From: a virus
Reading direction: 5' to 3' (one strand)
IMG/VR virus record: IMGVR_UViG_3300032265_002214
Location: 1 to 22,356 of that record
DNA length: 22,356 nucleotides
Under the pieces are notes generated by a model that saw only the letters and a program-made list of their open reading frames with translations, had not been told where the DNA came from and made no database searches. Shown here in pieces: positions 15,297 through 22,356 of the stretch. Both the position numbers and the translations under genes were made by a program. Position 1 is the stretch's first letter. Every line of letters begins with the position of its first letter.

Positions 15297-15882
15297 AACA
15301 ACCACTAGACTATTTAGGGGAATATACAAGTACAAAATAGTACTTGTATGTCCTGGATCTCAACATTTTAGAAAGCAAACCCACGAAGAGATTATATCAA
15401 GTTTGATAGCTGATACAAAGAGTAGGACTAAAGAGAATCTAACGTTTGCATTAGCTTTACAAAATGTATTAAACACTATGGAAAATGTAGAAGTCCGTGT
15501 TGAAAATCCATGGATTTCTATCTACACAAACAGCGAATCTGATCTAAATAAGATAGCTAAGTTAGGTCAGGACAGCGTAAAATATATCAGCAAACCTTCT
15601 GTAGATTTAGAAGAAGGAACAGTTTTGATGCCTAAAATGGATTATGATTTCAGAGTTACATTAGGCAAAACTACACACGAACACTCTGCTTTTATCGAAT
15701 GGGCCAAATCCAATAGTAAGATTAAGCTGACAAAAGGATGCATCAAAGATTTAGAAAAGCCGCGCAGTTGGGGCGGCAAGCACTTCTATGTCAAGGGAGA
15801 CAAGAATCTCATGGTTGCCAAGATGCATTTAGAAGGATCAGTGAGCAAAGTAGAGCGCATAGTTAAAAATCAAACTAGTTAA
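15286..15882 (+). CDS. Conserved phage protein of unknown function
   Basis: A 198-residue basic protein. The frame starts 11 bases inside the clp gene. The C-terminal part (about 120-195: MDYDFRVTLGKTTHEHSAF, then KIKLTKGCIKDLEKP, then GGKHFYVKGDKNLMVAKMHL) looks like a small alpha/beta domain. I loosely associate it with hypothetical proteins of T4-like phages. The N-terminal 25 residues contain KYKIVLVCPGSQ. No catalytic motif, signal peptide or membrane segment is seen. The start is uncertain because the ribosome-binding site is poor. It is probably the last gene of the sigma70-driven unit. Confidence 0.65.
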   Translation: MQYKTTTRLFRGIYKYKIVLVCPGSQHFRKQTHEEIISSLIADTKSRTKENLTFALALQNVLNTMENVEVRVENPWISIYTNSESDLNKIAKLGQDSVKYISKPSVDLEEGTVLMPKMDYDFRVTLGKTTHEHSAFIEWAKSNSKIKLTKGCIKDLEKPRSWGGKHFYVKGDKNLMVAKMHLEGSVSKVERIVKNQTS

Positions 15883-15887
15883 AAGCT

Positions 15888-15900
15888 GATAAATACTCTA
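15888..15900 (+). promoter_or_regulatory. T4-late-promoter-like element before the tagged-protein block
   Basis: GATAAATACTCTA is the closest match in the window to the T4 late core TATAAATA. It lies just after the stop of the preceding gene (15882) and 41 bases before the next start. A small hairpin GCAGA/TCTGC (15904-15917) follows. Confidence 0.55.
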
Positions 15901-15940
15901 ACCGCAGAGATTTCTGCTGAATATTTAATCGGGCTTAAAA

Positions 15941-16315
15941 ATGCGTATAAATGAACTATTAGAGGGCAAAATCTTCAATGATTTGGACTTCGTATCACAT
16001 AAACAAGATGGCAAACGAGAGATCAATTACGATCTTGCAGAAGACCTAGTACATTTCATGAATCAGGACGATCATGTTTACAGACGTATCGTACACCCAA
16101 CTATTTCAAAATTTATAGATCTTAGAGATGCTAAAAAACAAGTTAGTCCTAAAATATTCAAATCCGCAGTAGAAGAATGTTATAAGCAATATATCAAACA
16201 TTTTCCTATTAGAGAGCTTCCGGACGAGATTGACGAAGAAATGTGTCGTCAAGTCTGCGATAAAATGTACGAAGACGTTACTCAAGACCACTCTGATGGC
16301 ACGTACAAGGACTAA
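15941..16315 (+). CDS. Small tagged phage protein, putative internal head protein
   Basis: A 124-residue protein. The N-terminus MRINELLEGKIF resembles a T4 capsid-targeting peptide (T4 internal proteins begin MKTYQEFIAEA), and L-L-E|G fits the gp21 protease consensus (I/L)xE|(A/G). The rest is helical and charged, with YDLAEDLVHFMNQDDHVYRR and FPIRELPDEIDEEMCRQVCDKMY. I associate this FPIRxLPDE pattern with hypothetical proteins of T4-like aquatic phages. A late-promoter-like element lies upstream. The next gene starts two bases after its stop. The packaging role is inferred from the tag only. Confidence 0.7.
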   Translation: MRINELLEGKIFNDLDFVSHKQDGKREINYDLAEDLVHFMNQDDHVYRRIVHPTISKFIDLRDAKKQVSPKIFKSAVEECYKQYIKHFPIRELPDEIDEEMCRQVCDKMYEDVTQDHSDGTYKD

Positions 16316-16317
16316 CT

Positions 16318-19317
16318 ATGTTCCTTCGTGAACTATTTGTAAATCCTAAAAAGCCGTTGGTAGAAGCCAACCTCACTATGTTTACTGATCTAGAGCCGTT
16401 TGACCAGGAAATTGCCGACGACTTAGCTAGAGAAGTTTCTCGATATACTAGCGGATTAGGCAAGCATATAGTTGTTTATAAAACGGGAAGCGCAGCCAAT
16501 CCAACTCCTGGAAAATTCAGCAATGATTTAGATCTAATGATGGACTTGGGTCATCTTATGAAAGTTTTTGGAACTACTGACGGTAAAACTACAAGAGCGG
16601 CTCTCGAACAACATTTACAAAGTCAAGGGCTTGAAACCAAAAAAGCCGGGAGCGAAGTACATTTTAAATTACCATACAACGGTAAGTTTTATCAAGGCGG
16701 TATAAAAGTTGTTGCACATGCAGAGCATGTACACAAAATGCATGTACATAGTATTCCACATGGTAGTCCATACAAAGGTGTCCACAAACAAGTATTCCTA
16801 AGTACATTAGCAAGTAAATTAGGTATGCTATATAGCCCCGACGAAGGATTATATGCAAGAGATGCTGATGGGAAAAAATCTAATTTTATTACATACAATT
16901 TAGATGAGATTGCTAAACGTCTTTTGAATCCTAATGCAACTGCTAAAGATTTAGGTAGCATAGAAAGTATAATGGCGGCAGTTCCAGATCAAGAACTTAG
17001 AAATGAAGTTTTACAACGTGCGAGTGAAGGACCTAGTTGGAAAACTACTCCTCCAAAAACATTATCCGAGGCCACCGCGCCATCGGTGGGTCGTAAGTAT
17101 CAACACATTGAAGATTTAGTATTCACTAATGGTAGTGTCGGTGGATTGCATGCCGTAGAACGCTTACGTCATATGACCACTAAAGGTAAAGGTATAGAAT
17201 TAAAATGGGATGGTAGTCCTGTAGTATACTGGGGACGAGACGAACACGGTGTGTTCCATATGTTTCCAAAAAATGCATGGGATTATATAAAGCGTGGTAC
17301 AACACACACTAAGAGTGGCGTGAGTACGATGATGAACGACCCTGATGATGTGATGCAATTTATACTTGGCACTGGGAAGACAGAGCCAGGCAAAGAAGCA
17401 CAGCGTTCTTCATACGCACAAGGACTTGCAGAGTTATGGCCATACTTTGAGTCAATCAGCCCCGATTCTGGTTTTTTAGAAGGCGGTATCTTATTCAGTC
17501 CAATGCAACCTCCTGTATTAAACCCTACTACTGGCGATTGGGATTTTACTCCTAATATAACTAGTTTCCACATTCCTTCGAACAGTGATTTAGGTAAACG
17601 TATTGGAAAAGCAAAAGTTATGGTTGCGGCCACAGGGCATTACACACATATTGGTAGTGAAGAAGGTCGTTATGCTAATGCCGAACAACTAAGTAGTCCT
17701 GATGTGATTGTACAAGGTACAACTTATGTAGAACATGCTCCTAAGATTGACCATGCTGGGTTAGATCATGCAGAAACATATATTAAAAAGAATAAAGCAA
17801 TCATTGATAGTTTTGTTGCTGGTCAGCCTGGATTAACTAATCCCGGCGATAAGCTATACACATTCTTTAACCAAAAATTACGTGTAGCAGGAGTTAAACA
17901 ACAGTTTGTTGACTGGGCTAATAGTACACTCAGTGCCGGGCAAGCACAAAAATTAACCAGTCATCCTGGTTTAGATGCAGTACTAACTGCTGTAGAGATG
18001 CTGACTAGTGAAAAGATGAAAGTGATTGCCGCATTAAGTAGTGGTACACACGGTGGTATTAGACAAACTAAACCCGAAGGCTATGTACAAGCACATCCCG
18101 GCGGTAAGTTTAAGAATGATTTACCTGGACAGTTTGTTAAAACTATTGACCAAGCTAACTGGGCACCACGTAAAGATAATATTCAAGAGAATATTAATCG
18201 TACCGGCGAAGGTAAAGCCGCTGTAGTTGGGTGGGGTCGCGGGATGGGCCACAAGGGACACATGTATTTGGCCAGTAGTGTAATTACACAGGCTTCCGAA
18301 ACTGGGGCAGATCCATACTTTGTTGTAAGTCGTACTGTAGGAAAAGACGATCCGATTACTCCAGACGAAAAAATGCAAATCTATCGCAAAGTATTTCCTA
18401 AACACGGACATATATTTCATACTGCGACAGACGAAATGCCCGATTTAACTCGTGTACTAACACAATTAGATAAACATGGATACACTGACGTAGTTGTAGT
18501 CGTAGGCGAAGATCAAAAACATGCTCTAAGTTATGTTACACAATACAATGGGAGACCTAATAAAGCAGGCGAGATTCCGTTTACCTTTAACAGTTTGAAT
18601 GTTATTAGTCGTCAAGAAACTAATGACCCTAGCAAAGATGAAGAAGGGCCACGTGCTACACCTATGCGCCAAGTGTTGACTGACCCGGAAGGTTTTAAAG
18701 CAGAGAATCCAGATTATGCTAATATGCCTACTAAACAAATGCAGTTTGCAGTATGGCGAGATTCTATGGACTCGCAAATTAGTGACGAAGAAGTTTTAGA
18801 TTTGATGCACAAAGCACAGCAACGCATGAGTGACCCTACCTTTGGAAAAGCACCAAAGAAAGCCAAGCCTGTAAAGGAGAATTTGGTTAAATATGCTAAT
18901 AAGGTAATAAGAGAAATGAGAGCTAAAGAATTCGTTGTTGAAGGTCACCCAAATGCAGGAACAGGGCATACTACTGAGCTAGCTACCGATCATGATAATG
19001 TAATGAAAGGTGCAAGTCGTAGCCGTGACATTGGCGGATATGATCGTGTATATCATATGAATCGTTTAATGATGGCCATGGCCATGCATGACGGTAAAGG
19101 TCCTCATCCTGTAGACAGTGCTAAAGATACTTGGTTTGAAAAGTATAATACGATGCATCCAATGACTCAAGAAGAAGACAATATGATCCGTGGTGCTATG
19201 AAAACTGTTCCAACAGATGGAAAACATGTCAGCAAATTTGCCAAGAGTGAAGAAGCTGAAGGCATTAATATGGTAAGCCCAGTTGCCAAGCCTAAAAAGA
19301 ACAAGTACGGAATATAA
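16318..19317 (+). CDS. Multidomain nucleotidyltransferase protein with capsid-targeting-like tag (possible packaged polyprotein)
   Basis: A 999-residue protein with four modules. (a) Residues 1-16: tag FLRELFVNPKKPLVE. (b) About 17-251: polymerase-beta-type nucleotidyltransferase pattern, G57-S58 then D70-x-D72. (c) About 252-624: ligase-like module with K296-W-D-G299, the covalent nucleotidyltransferase motif KxDG, preceded by YQHIEDLVF and followed by LEGGILFSP. (d) About 625-854: HIGH-superfamily adenylyl/cytidylyltransferase pattern WGRGMGHKGH (639-648), then a K-M-x(5)-V-FPKH segment. (e) 867-999: an internal MRAKEFVVEG tag and a module duplicated in the next gene. gp21-like (L/V/I)xE sites mark each joint (LVE|A at 14-17, LSE|A at 249-252, IQE|N at 622-625, VKE|N at 852-855, VVE|G at 873-876). 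Module activities are by motif only; (c) is the least certain. Confidence 0.75.
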   Translation: MFLRELFVNPKKPLVEANLTMFTDLEPFDQEIADDLAREVSRYTSGLGKHIVVYKTGSAANPTPGKFSNDLDLMMDLGHLMKVFGTTDGKTTRAALEQHLQSQGLETKKAGSEVHFKLPYNGKFYQGGIKVVAHAEHVHKMHVHSIPHGSPYKGVHKQVFLSTLASKLGMLYSPDEGLYARDADGKKSNFITYNLDEIAKRLLNPNATAKDLGSIESIMAAVPDQELRNEVLQRASEGPSWKTTPPKTLSEATAPSVGRKYQHIEDLVFTNGSVGGLHAVERLRHMTTKGKGIELKWDGSPVVYWGRDEHGVFHMFPKNAWDYIKRGTTHTKSGVSTMMNDPDDVMQFILGTGKTEPGKEAQRSSYAQGLAELWPYFESISPDSGFLEGGILFSPMQPPVLNPTTGDWDFTPNITSFHIPSNSDLGKRIGKAKVMVAATGHYTHIGSEEGRYANAEQLSSPDVIVQGTTYVEHAPKIDHAGLDHAETYIKKNKAIIDSFVAGQPGLTNPGDKLYTFFNQKLRVAGVKQQFVDWANSTLSAGQAQKLTSHPGLDAVLTAVEMLTSEKMKVIAALSSGTHGGIRQTKPEGYVQAHPGGKFKNDLPGQFVKTIDQANWAPRKDNIQENINRTGEGKAAVVGWGRGMGHKGHMYLASSVITQASETGADPYFVVSRTVGKDDPITPDEKMQIYRKVFPKHGHIFHTATDEMPDLTRVLTQLDKHGYTDVVVVVGEDQKHALSYVTQYNGRPNKAGEIPFTFNSLNVISRQETNDPSKDEEGPRATPMRQVLTDPEGFKAENPDYANMPTKQMQFAVWRDSMDSQISDEEVLDLMHKAQQRMSDPTFGKAPKKAKPVKENLVKYANKVIREMRAKEFVVEGHPNAGTGHTTELATDHDNVMKGASRSRDIGGYDRVYHMNRLMMAMAMHDGKGPHPVDSAKDTWFEKYNTMHPMTQEEDNMIRGAMKTVPTDGKHVSKFAKSEEAEGINMVSPVAKPKKNKYGI

Positions 19318-19318
19318 T

Positions 19319-19789
19319 ATGCGAGCTAAAGAATTCTTATCAGAACAAAATGGCAAGGCAGTTATATACAAGGCTAAGAAATTTACTCACGGCAAACTCG
19401 GTGTGCCTAACGATCCTCTAGAAGCTCATAATACTCATAGCCGTTCACAAGATGCTAACGAATACGGTACATATCGCGACAAATTAAATCCCGAGCAAGA
19501 ATTAGTAATGCGTGGTGCAATTGGCGTACCAAATGAAAACCCTTATGATTTATACCGATTAGGTATGGCTATTGCAGGTGGCGATCGCAACATCCCAGGT
19601 GTAGATGCGCTAGGACAAACTGGATTAATCTTGCCATTCAGTGAACAAGAGCATCAAACTATTAATGCACATATTAGACGTCAGGGACTGAAAGCAGAAA
19701 AACTTAGTACACACGGCAGTGAAGAACCTTTGCAGAATAATAAGGTCAGTCCTGTAGCTAAAATTAAAAAGAATAAGTACGGTATATAA
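19319..19789 (+). CDS. Tagged protein, paralogue of the C-terminal module of the preceding gene
   Basis: A 156-residue protein beginning MRAKEFLSEQ and ending VSPVAKIKKNKYGI. The preceding gene has MRAKEFVVEG at residue 867 and ends VSPVAKPKKNKYGI. Between the ends both contain a body with a RGA(I/M)...P pattern (LVMRGAIGVPNENP here, NMIRGAMKTVPTD there) and HxTxS/D-type polar stretches. I prefer the start at 19319 over the in-frame ATG at 19283. It gives the shared tag and avoids a 12-residue extension overlapping the upstream gene. The tag suggests head packaging. The stop overlaps the Dps-like start (TAATG). Function is unknown. Confidence 0.75.
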   Translation: MRAKEFLSEQNGKAVIYKAKKFTHGKLGVPNDPLEAHNTHSRSQDANEYGTYRDKLNPEQELVMRGAIGVPNENPYDLYRLGMAIAGGDRNIPGVDALGQTGLILPFSEQEHQTINAHIRRQGLKAEKLSTHGSEEPLQNNKVSPVAKIKKNKYGI

Positions 19790-20238
19790 TGGAACATAAC
19801 AAATATCATCTTGCTATTAAATCTGCTTTTGCTAGCGAATTTGCATTTTATTTAAAAGCACATAACTTTCATTGGAATGTAGAAGGTATTCATTTCCGCG
19901 AACTGCACGATTTGTTTGGAACAATTTACGAAGAAGTATTTGAAAGCATAGATCCATTTGCAGAAAAGATACGTGCCATGGGTGCATATACTCCTGCAAG
20001 TTTGCAAAAGTTTAGTATGCTAAGTCAGCTAGACGATGAAAATGATATACTACCTCCAGAACAAATGGTTGCAGAATTGCTAGCAGACAGCGAAAAAATG
20101 GCGGAAATATTCCGTGTGACATTTGACATGGCCGAAGGTGCTGGCGATCATGGTCTCAGTAACTTCTTGGCAGACCGTCAAGATGCACACAAAAAACACT
20201 GCTGGCAACTACGTGCCACACTAAAGCACTATGGATGA
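19789..20238 (+). CDS. dps: Dps-family ferritin-like protein
   Basis: A 149-residue protein with the Dps signature HNFHWNVEGIHFRELHDLF, then DPFAEKIRAMG, and a C-terminal LADRQDAHKKHCWQLRATL helix. Ferroxidase ligands align with E. coli Dps as H28 (H51), H40 (H63), D55 (D78) and E59 (E82). The position of D67 is Gly44, so one ligand side chain appears missing. Dps forms 12-subunit shells that oxidise iron with peroxide and can bind DNA. Here the N-terminus is short and has only a few basic residues. It lacks the capsid tag of its neighbours but is co-translated with them (TAATG start; 8-base overlap with the next gene). It could protect phage or host DNA from oxidation. Confidence 0.9.
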   Translation: MEHNKYHLAIKSAFASEFAFYLKAHNFHWNVEGIHFRELHDLFGTIYEEVFESIDPFAEKIRAMGAYTPASLQKFSMLSQLDDENDILPPEQMVAELLADSEKMAEIFRVTFDMAEGAGDHGLSNFLADRQDAHKKHCWQLRATLKHYG

Positions 20239-20467
20239 ACTTGCCAGAATACGTAAATTAGCAGGTATAACAGAATACAAAGGTATGATGCCCTATGCCG
20301 GCAGTAATATAAGTATTACAGGCACAGAAAAAAAGATTATAGAACGCGAGCAGAACATACAACCCGGAACAGAGGAATGGTTTAAACTATGGTTCAGTTT
20401 ACCTAAATTCATGGGCGGAGAACATCCTGTAGTTCAGCATAGTCCAGGATTCAGGAGTAGGAAATGA
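20231..20467 (+). CDS. Small phage protein with an RIRKLAGI-type N-terminus
   Basis: A 78-residue protein beginning MDELARIRKLAGITEYKG. I associate this amphipathic opening with several small proteins of T4-like aquatic phages, and it may be another targeting or interaction tag. The remainder (EEWFKLWFSLPKFMGGEHP) has no known motif. It overlaps the Dps-like gene by 8 bases and the next start by 4 (ATGA), so it is tightly coupled. Function is unknown. Confidence 0.65.
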   Translation: MDELARIRKLAGITEYKGMMPYAGSNISITGTEKKIIEREQNIQPGTEEWFKLWFSLPKFMGGEHPVVQHSPGFRSRK

Positions 20468-20970
20468 AATTAAAAGAATTGTTTAAGGAAAGTGGTTATA
20501 ATCATGGCCATGCTGATCCACGAGCTCCACAGCTGGGATCAGATGAAAAGCGTGACCGCAAACGTGCAGAACTACAACACGAACTTGGACATGAAACCAA
20601 CAATATTGCAATCGCCATCAATGGTAAAACTTGGAAGGTTGTTCCATGCAAAGGCTATGCAGACAGCCGAGAAGAGCGCGAGTACTTGCAACATATGAAA
20701 AACTGGGCCGAGAGGAAATCGGCAAGTTCGGGCAAAAAGTGGTCTGTGCATCTAACAGGTGCACCTATTACTGAATCAGCAAGTGCAGGTGCTACTAGTT
20801 CAGCCAGTATAGCTACTGTGGTCAATCCAGATTACGCAAATAATGCCAATAAAAAGCCTGTAAAAAGCGTTAATGCGCTAGATCAAGACGAAGTGAGCCT
20901 GTTTGGCACACCAATGGAAACTGTGAAAAGTGCGTCCGGTAAGAAAGCCGCTATAATCAAAAGACGCTAA
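20464..20970 (+). CDS. Tagged small phage protein, putative internal head protein
   Basis: A 168-residue basic protein beginning MKLKELFKESG, the same (R/K)xxE(L/F)(L/F)xE tag pattern as nearby genes. A central domain (about 45-95: NIAIAINGKTWKVVPCKGY, then EREYLQHMKNWAERK and KKWSVHLTG) looks like a compact beta-alpha-beta fold. The C-terminal 65 residues are low-complexity Ser/Ala/Asn with a basic end (KAAIIKRR). I-T-E|S after the central domain could be a second processing site. The start overlaps the upstream stop (ATGA). Function is unknown. Confidence 0.7.
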   Translation: MKLKELFKESGYNHGHADPRAPQLGSDEKRDRKRAELQHELGHETNNIAIAINGKTWKVVPCKGYADSREEREYLQHMKNWAERKSASSGKKWSVHLTGAPITESASAGATSSASIATVVNPDYANNANKKPVKSVNALDQDEVSLFGTPMETVKSASGKKAAIIKRR

Positions 20971-20979
20971 ATATATAAC
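20966..20979 (+). promoter_or_regulatory. T4-late-promoter-like element
   Basis: GCTAAATATATAAC overlaps the stop of the preceding gene and lies about 20 bases upstream of the start at 20999, with ACGGAG (20986-20991) in between. It is related to the other TAAATA elements of the window. Confidence 0.45.
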
Positions 20980-20998
20980 AAGATAACGGAGTATACTC

Positions 20999-22356
20999 AT
21001 GCCAGCAGAATTAGACCAAATGAACCCAGGAATGGACCAAGACGCACAAGATTATTCACAGCCAGATGGCGGACATGATCGTGAAGGTGCTATGGCCAAA
21101 GCTGACTTATACAAATTGGCTACATATTCACACAAGCTATTCAAGCAATTACACGATAACGATCAGATGGAAGCATGGGTACAAGCTAAAATCACTAAAG
21201 CTGCCGATTACATTGCATCAGTATACCACTATCTAGAATATGAAATGAAGTTCAGCGAGTACGGACATCATTTGGACAACAGCGATACACTAAGCGAAGG
21301 ACAAAAAATGAAAATCAAAGAAGTACTAGCTGAAGCTAAAGAAAAAATGAAAGAGCTTAAGAAGAGCCAAGCCGAGAAAATGAAAGGCAAGAAAGTTGAA
21401 GAAGGCATCTTAAGTGGCGGTGATCGTCCTTGCACAGAGTGTGGCGGTACTGGTATGGTATACGAAGAGCCAAAAGAAGTTCCAGCTCATGTTAAGAATA
21501 AAGTTGATGCATACAAGCGTTTAACTAAAGCTACACATGCCGCTCACAAGCGTTTAGATGCTAACAACAACGGTATCCCAGACGACGAAGAAATGGATGA
21601 AGAATTCGACGAAAAATCAAAAGTTGGCGATACATTTAAAACCGCAACTGGTGTTGCAACTAAGACTGACAAAGGTGTTAAACATACAAACACTAGTTAC
21701 AAAGACGACGGTGAAGCTGAAGATAAATCAGGCAAGGGCAAGAAGAGCTATGCTAAAGCACAGTCTGCCGCAGAGAAGAAAGAAAAAGCTCCTGCACAAA
21801 AGCAAAGTCCTAAGAGTGCTAAGACTTGGGGTATGAAAGACGGCGAAAAATTTGACAATCGTGACAAGCAAAAAGACGAGTCTGTATCCGAAGCTAAAAA
21901 GAAGAAAGGCGATGGTAACTTAGCTAATAACTATCCTCCATTTGACAAAGTAACACGTGGCGATGTTATTGCCGGTGCTACGGGTAAAGACCAAAAAGGC
22001 GGCAAGGCTGTTAAAGAAGCTGCCAAGCCAAGCGCAGGACTAAGCAAAGCCAAGAAGTCTGCTACTGTTAAAGATGCTAAAGCAGGTAAAGACATTGGCA
22101 AGCCAGGCAAAGGTTTTGACAAGCTAGCTAAGAAAGCAGGCGGTGGTGAGAAAGGTGAGAAGATTGCCGCCGCCGCTATGTGGAAGAACATTAAAGAAAC
22201 TACTGCTTATATCGAAGAAAAAAAGAATCTTCCAGGTAAGCAAGAAAAGATCGATGTTGCTGAACCAAAAGGTAAGATCGACGGTAAGGACTTTGCCGCG
22301 TTACGTGCAGGTAAAAAAGAAACTGTCAAAGAATCAGCTGACATGGATCGCATGAA
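20999..22356 (+). CDS. Lysine-rich, probably head-associated phage protein (3' partial)
   Basis: The frame opens at ATG 20999 and stays open to the right edge (452 codons), so the end is missing. Residues about 30-90 form a helical domain (DREGAMAKADLYKLATYSHK, then EAWVQAKITKAADYIASVYH and LEYEMKFSEYG). I associate it with T4-like aquatic phages. Then comes a basic/acidic helical stretch, one CTECGGTG knuckle (145-152), a DANNNGIPDDEE loop resembling a calcium-binding loop, and a long Lys/Ala/Gly/Asp low-complexity region. gp21-like sites recur: LSE|G (98-101), LAE|A (110-113), VEE|G (133-136), and later VSE|A, VKE|A and VKE|S. Composition and sites suggest a scaffold-core or DNA-packaged head protein cut during maturation. 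ACGGAG supports the start. Confidence 0.75.
   Translation, partial: MPAELDQMNPGMDQDAQDYSQPDGGHDREGAMAKADLYKLATYSHKLFKQLHDNDQMEAWVQAKITKAADYIASVYHYLEYEMKFSEYGHHLDNSDTLSEGQKMKIKEVLAEAKEKMKELKKSQAEKMKGKKVEEGILSGGDRPCTECGGTGMVYEEPKEVPAHVKNKVDAYKRLTKATHAAHKRLDANNNGIPDDEEMDEEFDEKSKVGDTFKTATGVATKTDKGVKHTNTSYKDDGEAEDKSGKGKKSYAKAQSAAEKKEKAPAQKQSPKSAKTWGMKDGEKFDNRDKQKDESVSEAKKKKGDGNLANNYPPFDKVTRGDVIAGATGKDQKGGKAVKEAAKPSAGLSKAKKSATVKDAKAGKDIGKPGKGFDKLAKKAGGGEKGEKIAAAAMWKNIKETTAYIEEKKNLPGKQEKIDVAEPKGKIDGKDFAALRAGKKETVKESADMDRM

Noticed and set aside
15904-15917. Hairpin GCAGA/TCTGC as a terminator
   Set aside because: The stem is only 5 bp and no T-run follows, so it was not called a terminator.
19283-19318. 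Longer start for the paralogue gene
   Set aside because: The extra 12 residues overlap the preceding gene in another frame, and the shared MRAKEF tag begins at 19319.
21558-21836. Alternative plus-frame open frame inside the last gene
   Set aside because: It is a frame shadow of the Lys-rich coding sequence. The main frame runs unbroken from 20999 to the edge.

Overview
The window looks like part of the genome of a lytic, T4-like (tevenvirus-type) tailed phage of an aquatic Gram-negative bacterium. The evidence is dense, overlapping gene packing on one strand (ATGA and TAATG junctions), a T4-type clamp-loader ATPase, a GroES-like co-chaperonin, PhoH, a GH19 endolysin with a spanin pair and a holin, T4-late-promoter-like TAAATA elements just upstream of genes, and N-terminal tags resembling the T4 capsid-targeting sequence. 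The DNA is AT-rich. I saw no tRNA, rRNA, CRISPR array, integrase or insertion sequence. The host cannot be named from sequence alone.

Layout. (1) 1-5019: two large virion-type proteins and one small helical protein. The first enters from the left edge and carries the C-terminal part of an animal-type heme peroxidase domain followed by Ig-like (He_PIG) repeats. (2) 5030-7247: a DnaE-like fragment that stops before the catalytic aspartates, a small conserved phage protein, a GroES-like protein, a terminator, then the clamp-loader large subunit and a second, bidirectional terminator. (3) 7259-8130: phoH on the minus strand, with a leader that can form two mutually exclusive hairpins. (4) 8131-11604: two conserved phage proteins of unknown role, then a lysis block: endolysin, i-spanin-like, o-spanin, a holin-like protein with an FG-rich tail, and a small exported lysine-rich peptide. 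(5) 11612-15882: a consensus sigma70 promoter embedded in a terminator drives DnaJ-like, peptide deformylase and ClpA-like genes plus one unknown gene. (6) 15888-22356: a run of proteins with capsid-targeting-like tags, including a 999-residue multi-nucleotidyltransferase protein with gp21-like sites at its domain joints, a duplicated tail module, a Dps/ferritin-like protein, and a lysine-rich protein that runs off the right edge.

How the genes may work together (inference). GroES, DnaJ, deformylase and ClpA suggest unusually broad phage control of host protein folding, maturation and turnover. The last block looks like internal head proteins packaged with the genome, as T4 packages IPI-III and Alt. 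The heme peroxidase domain and Dps both belong to peroxide chemistry, one in a virion-type protein and the other among the putative head-associated genes.

Strongest leads: the peroxidase-adhesin fusion, the nucleotidyltransferase polyprotein with protease-like sites at its joints, the Dps homologue, the phoH leader switch, and the promoter nested in a terminator ahead of dnaJ.
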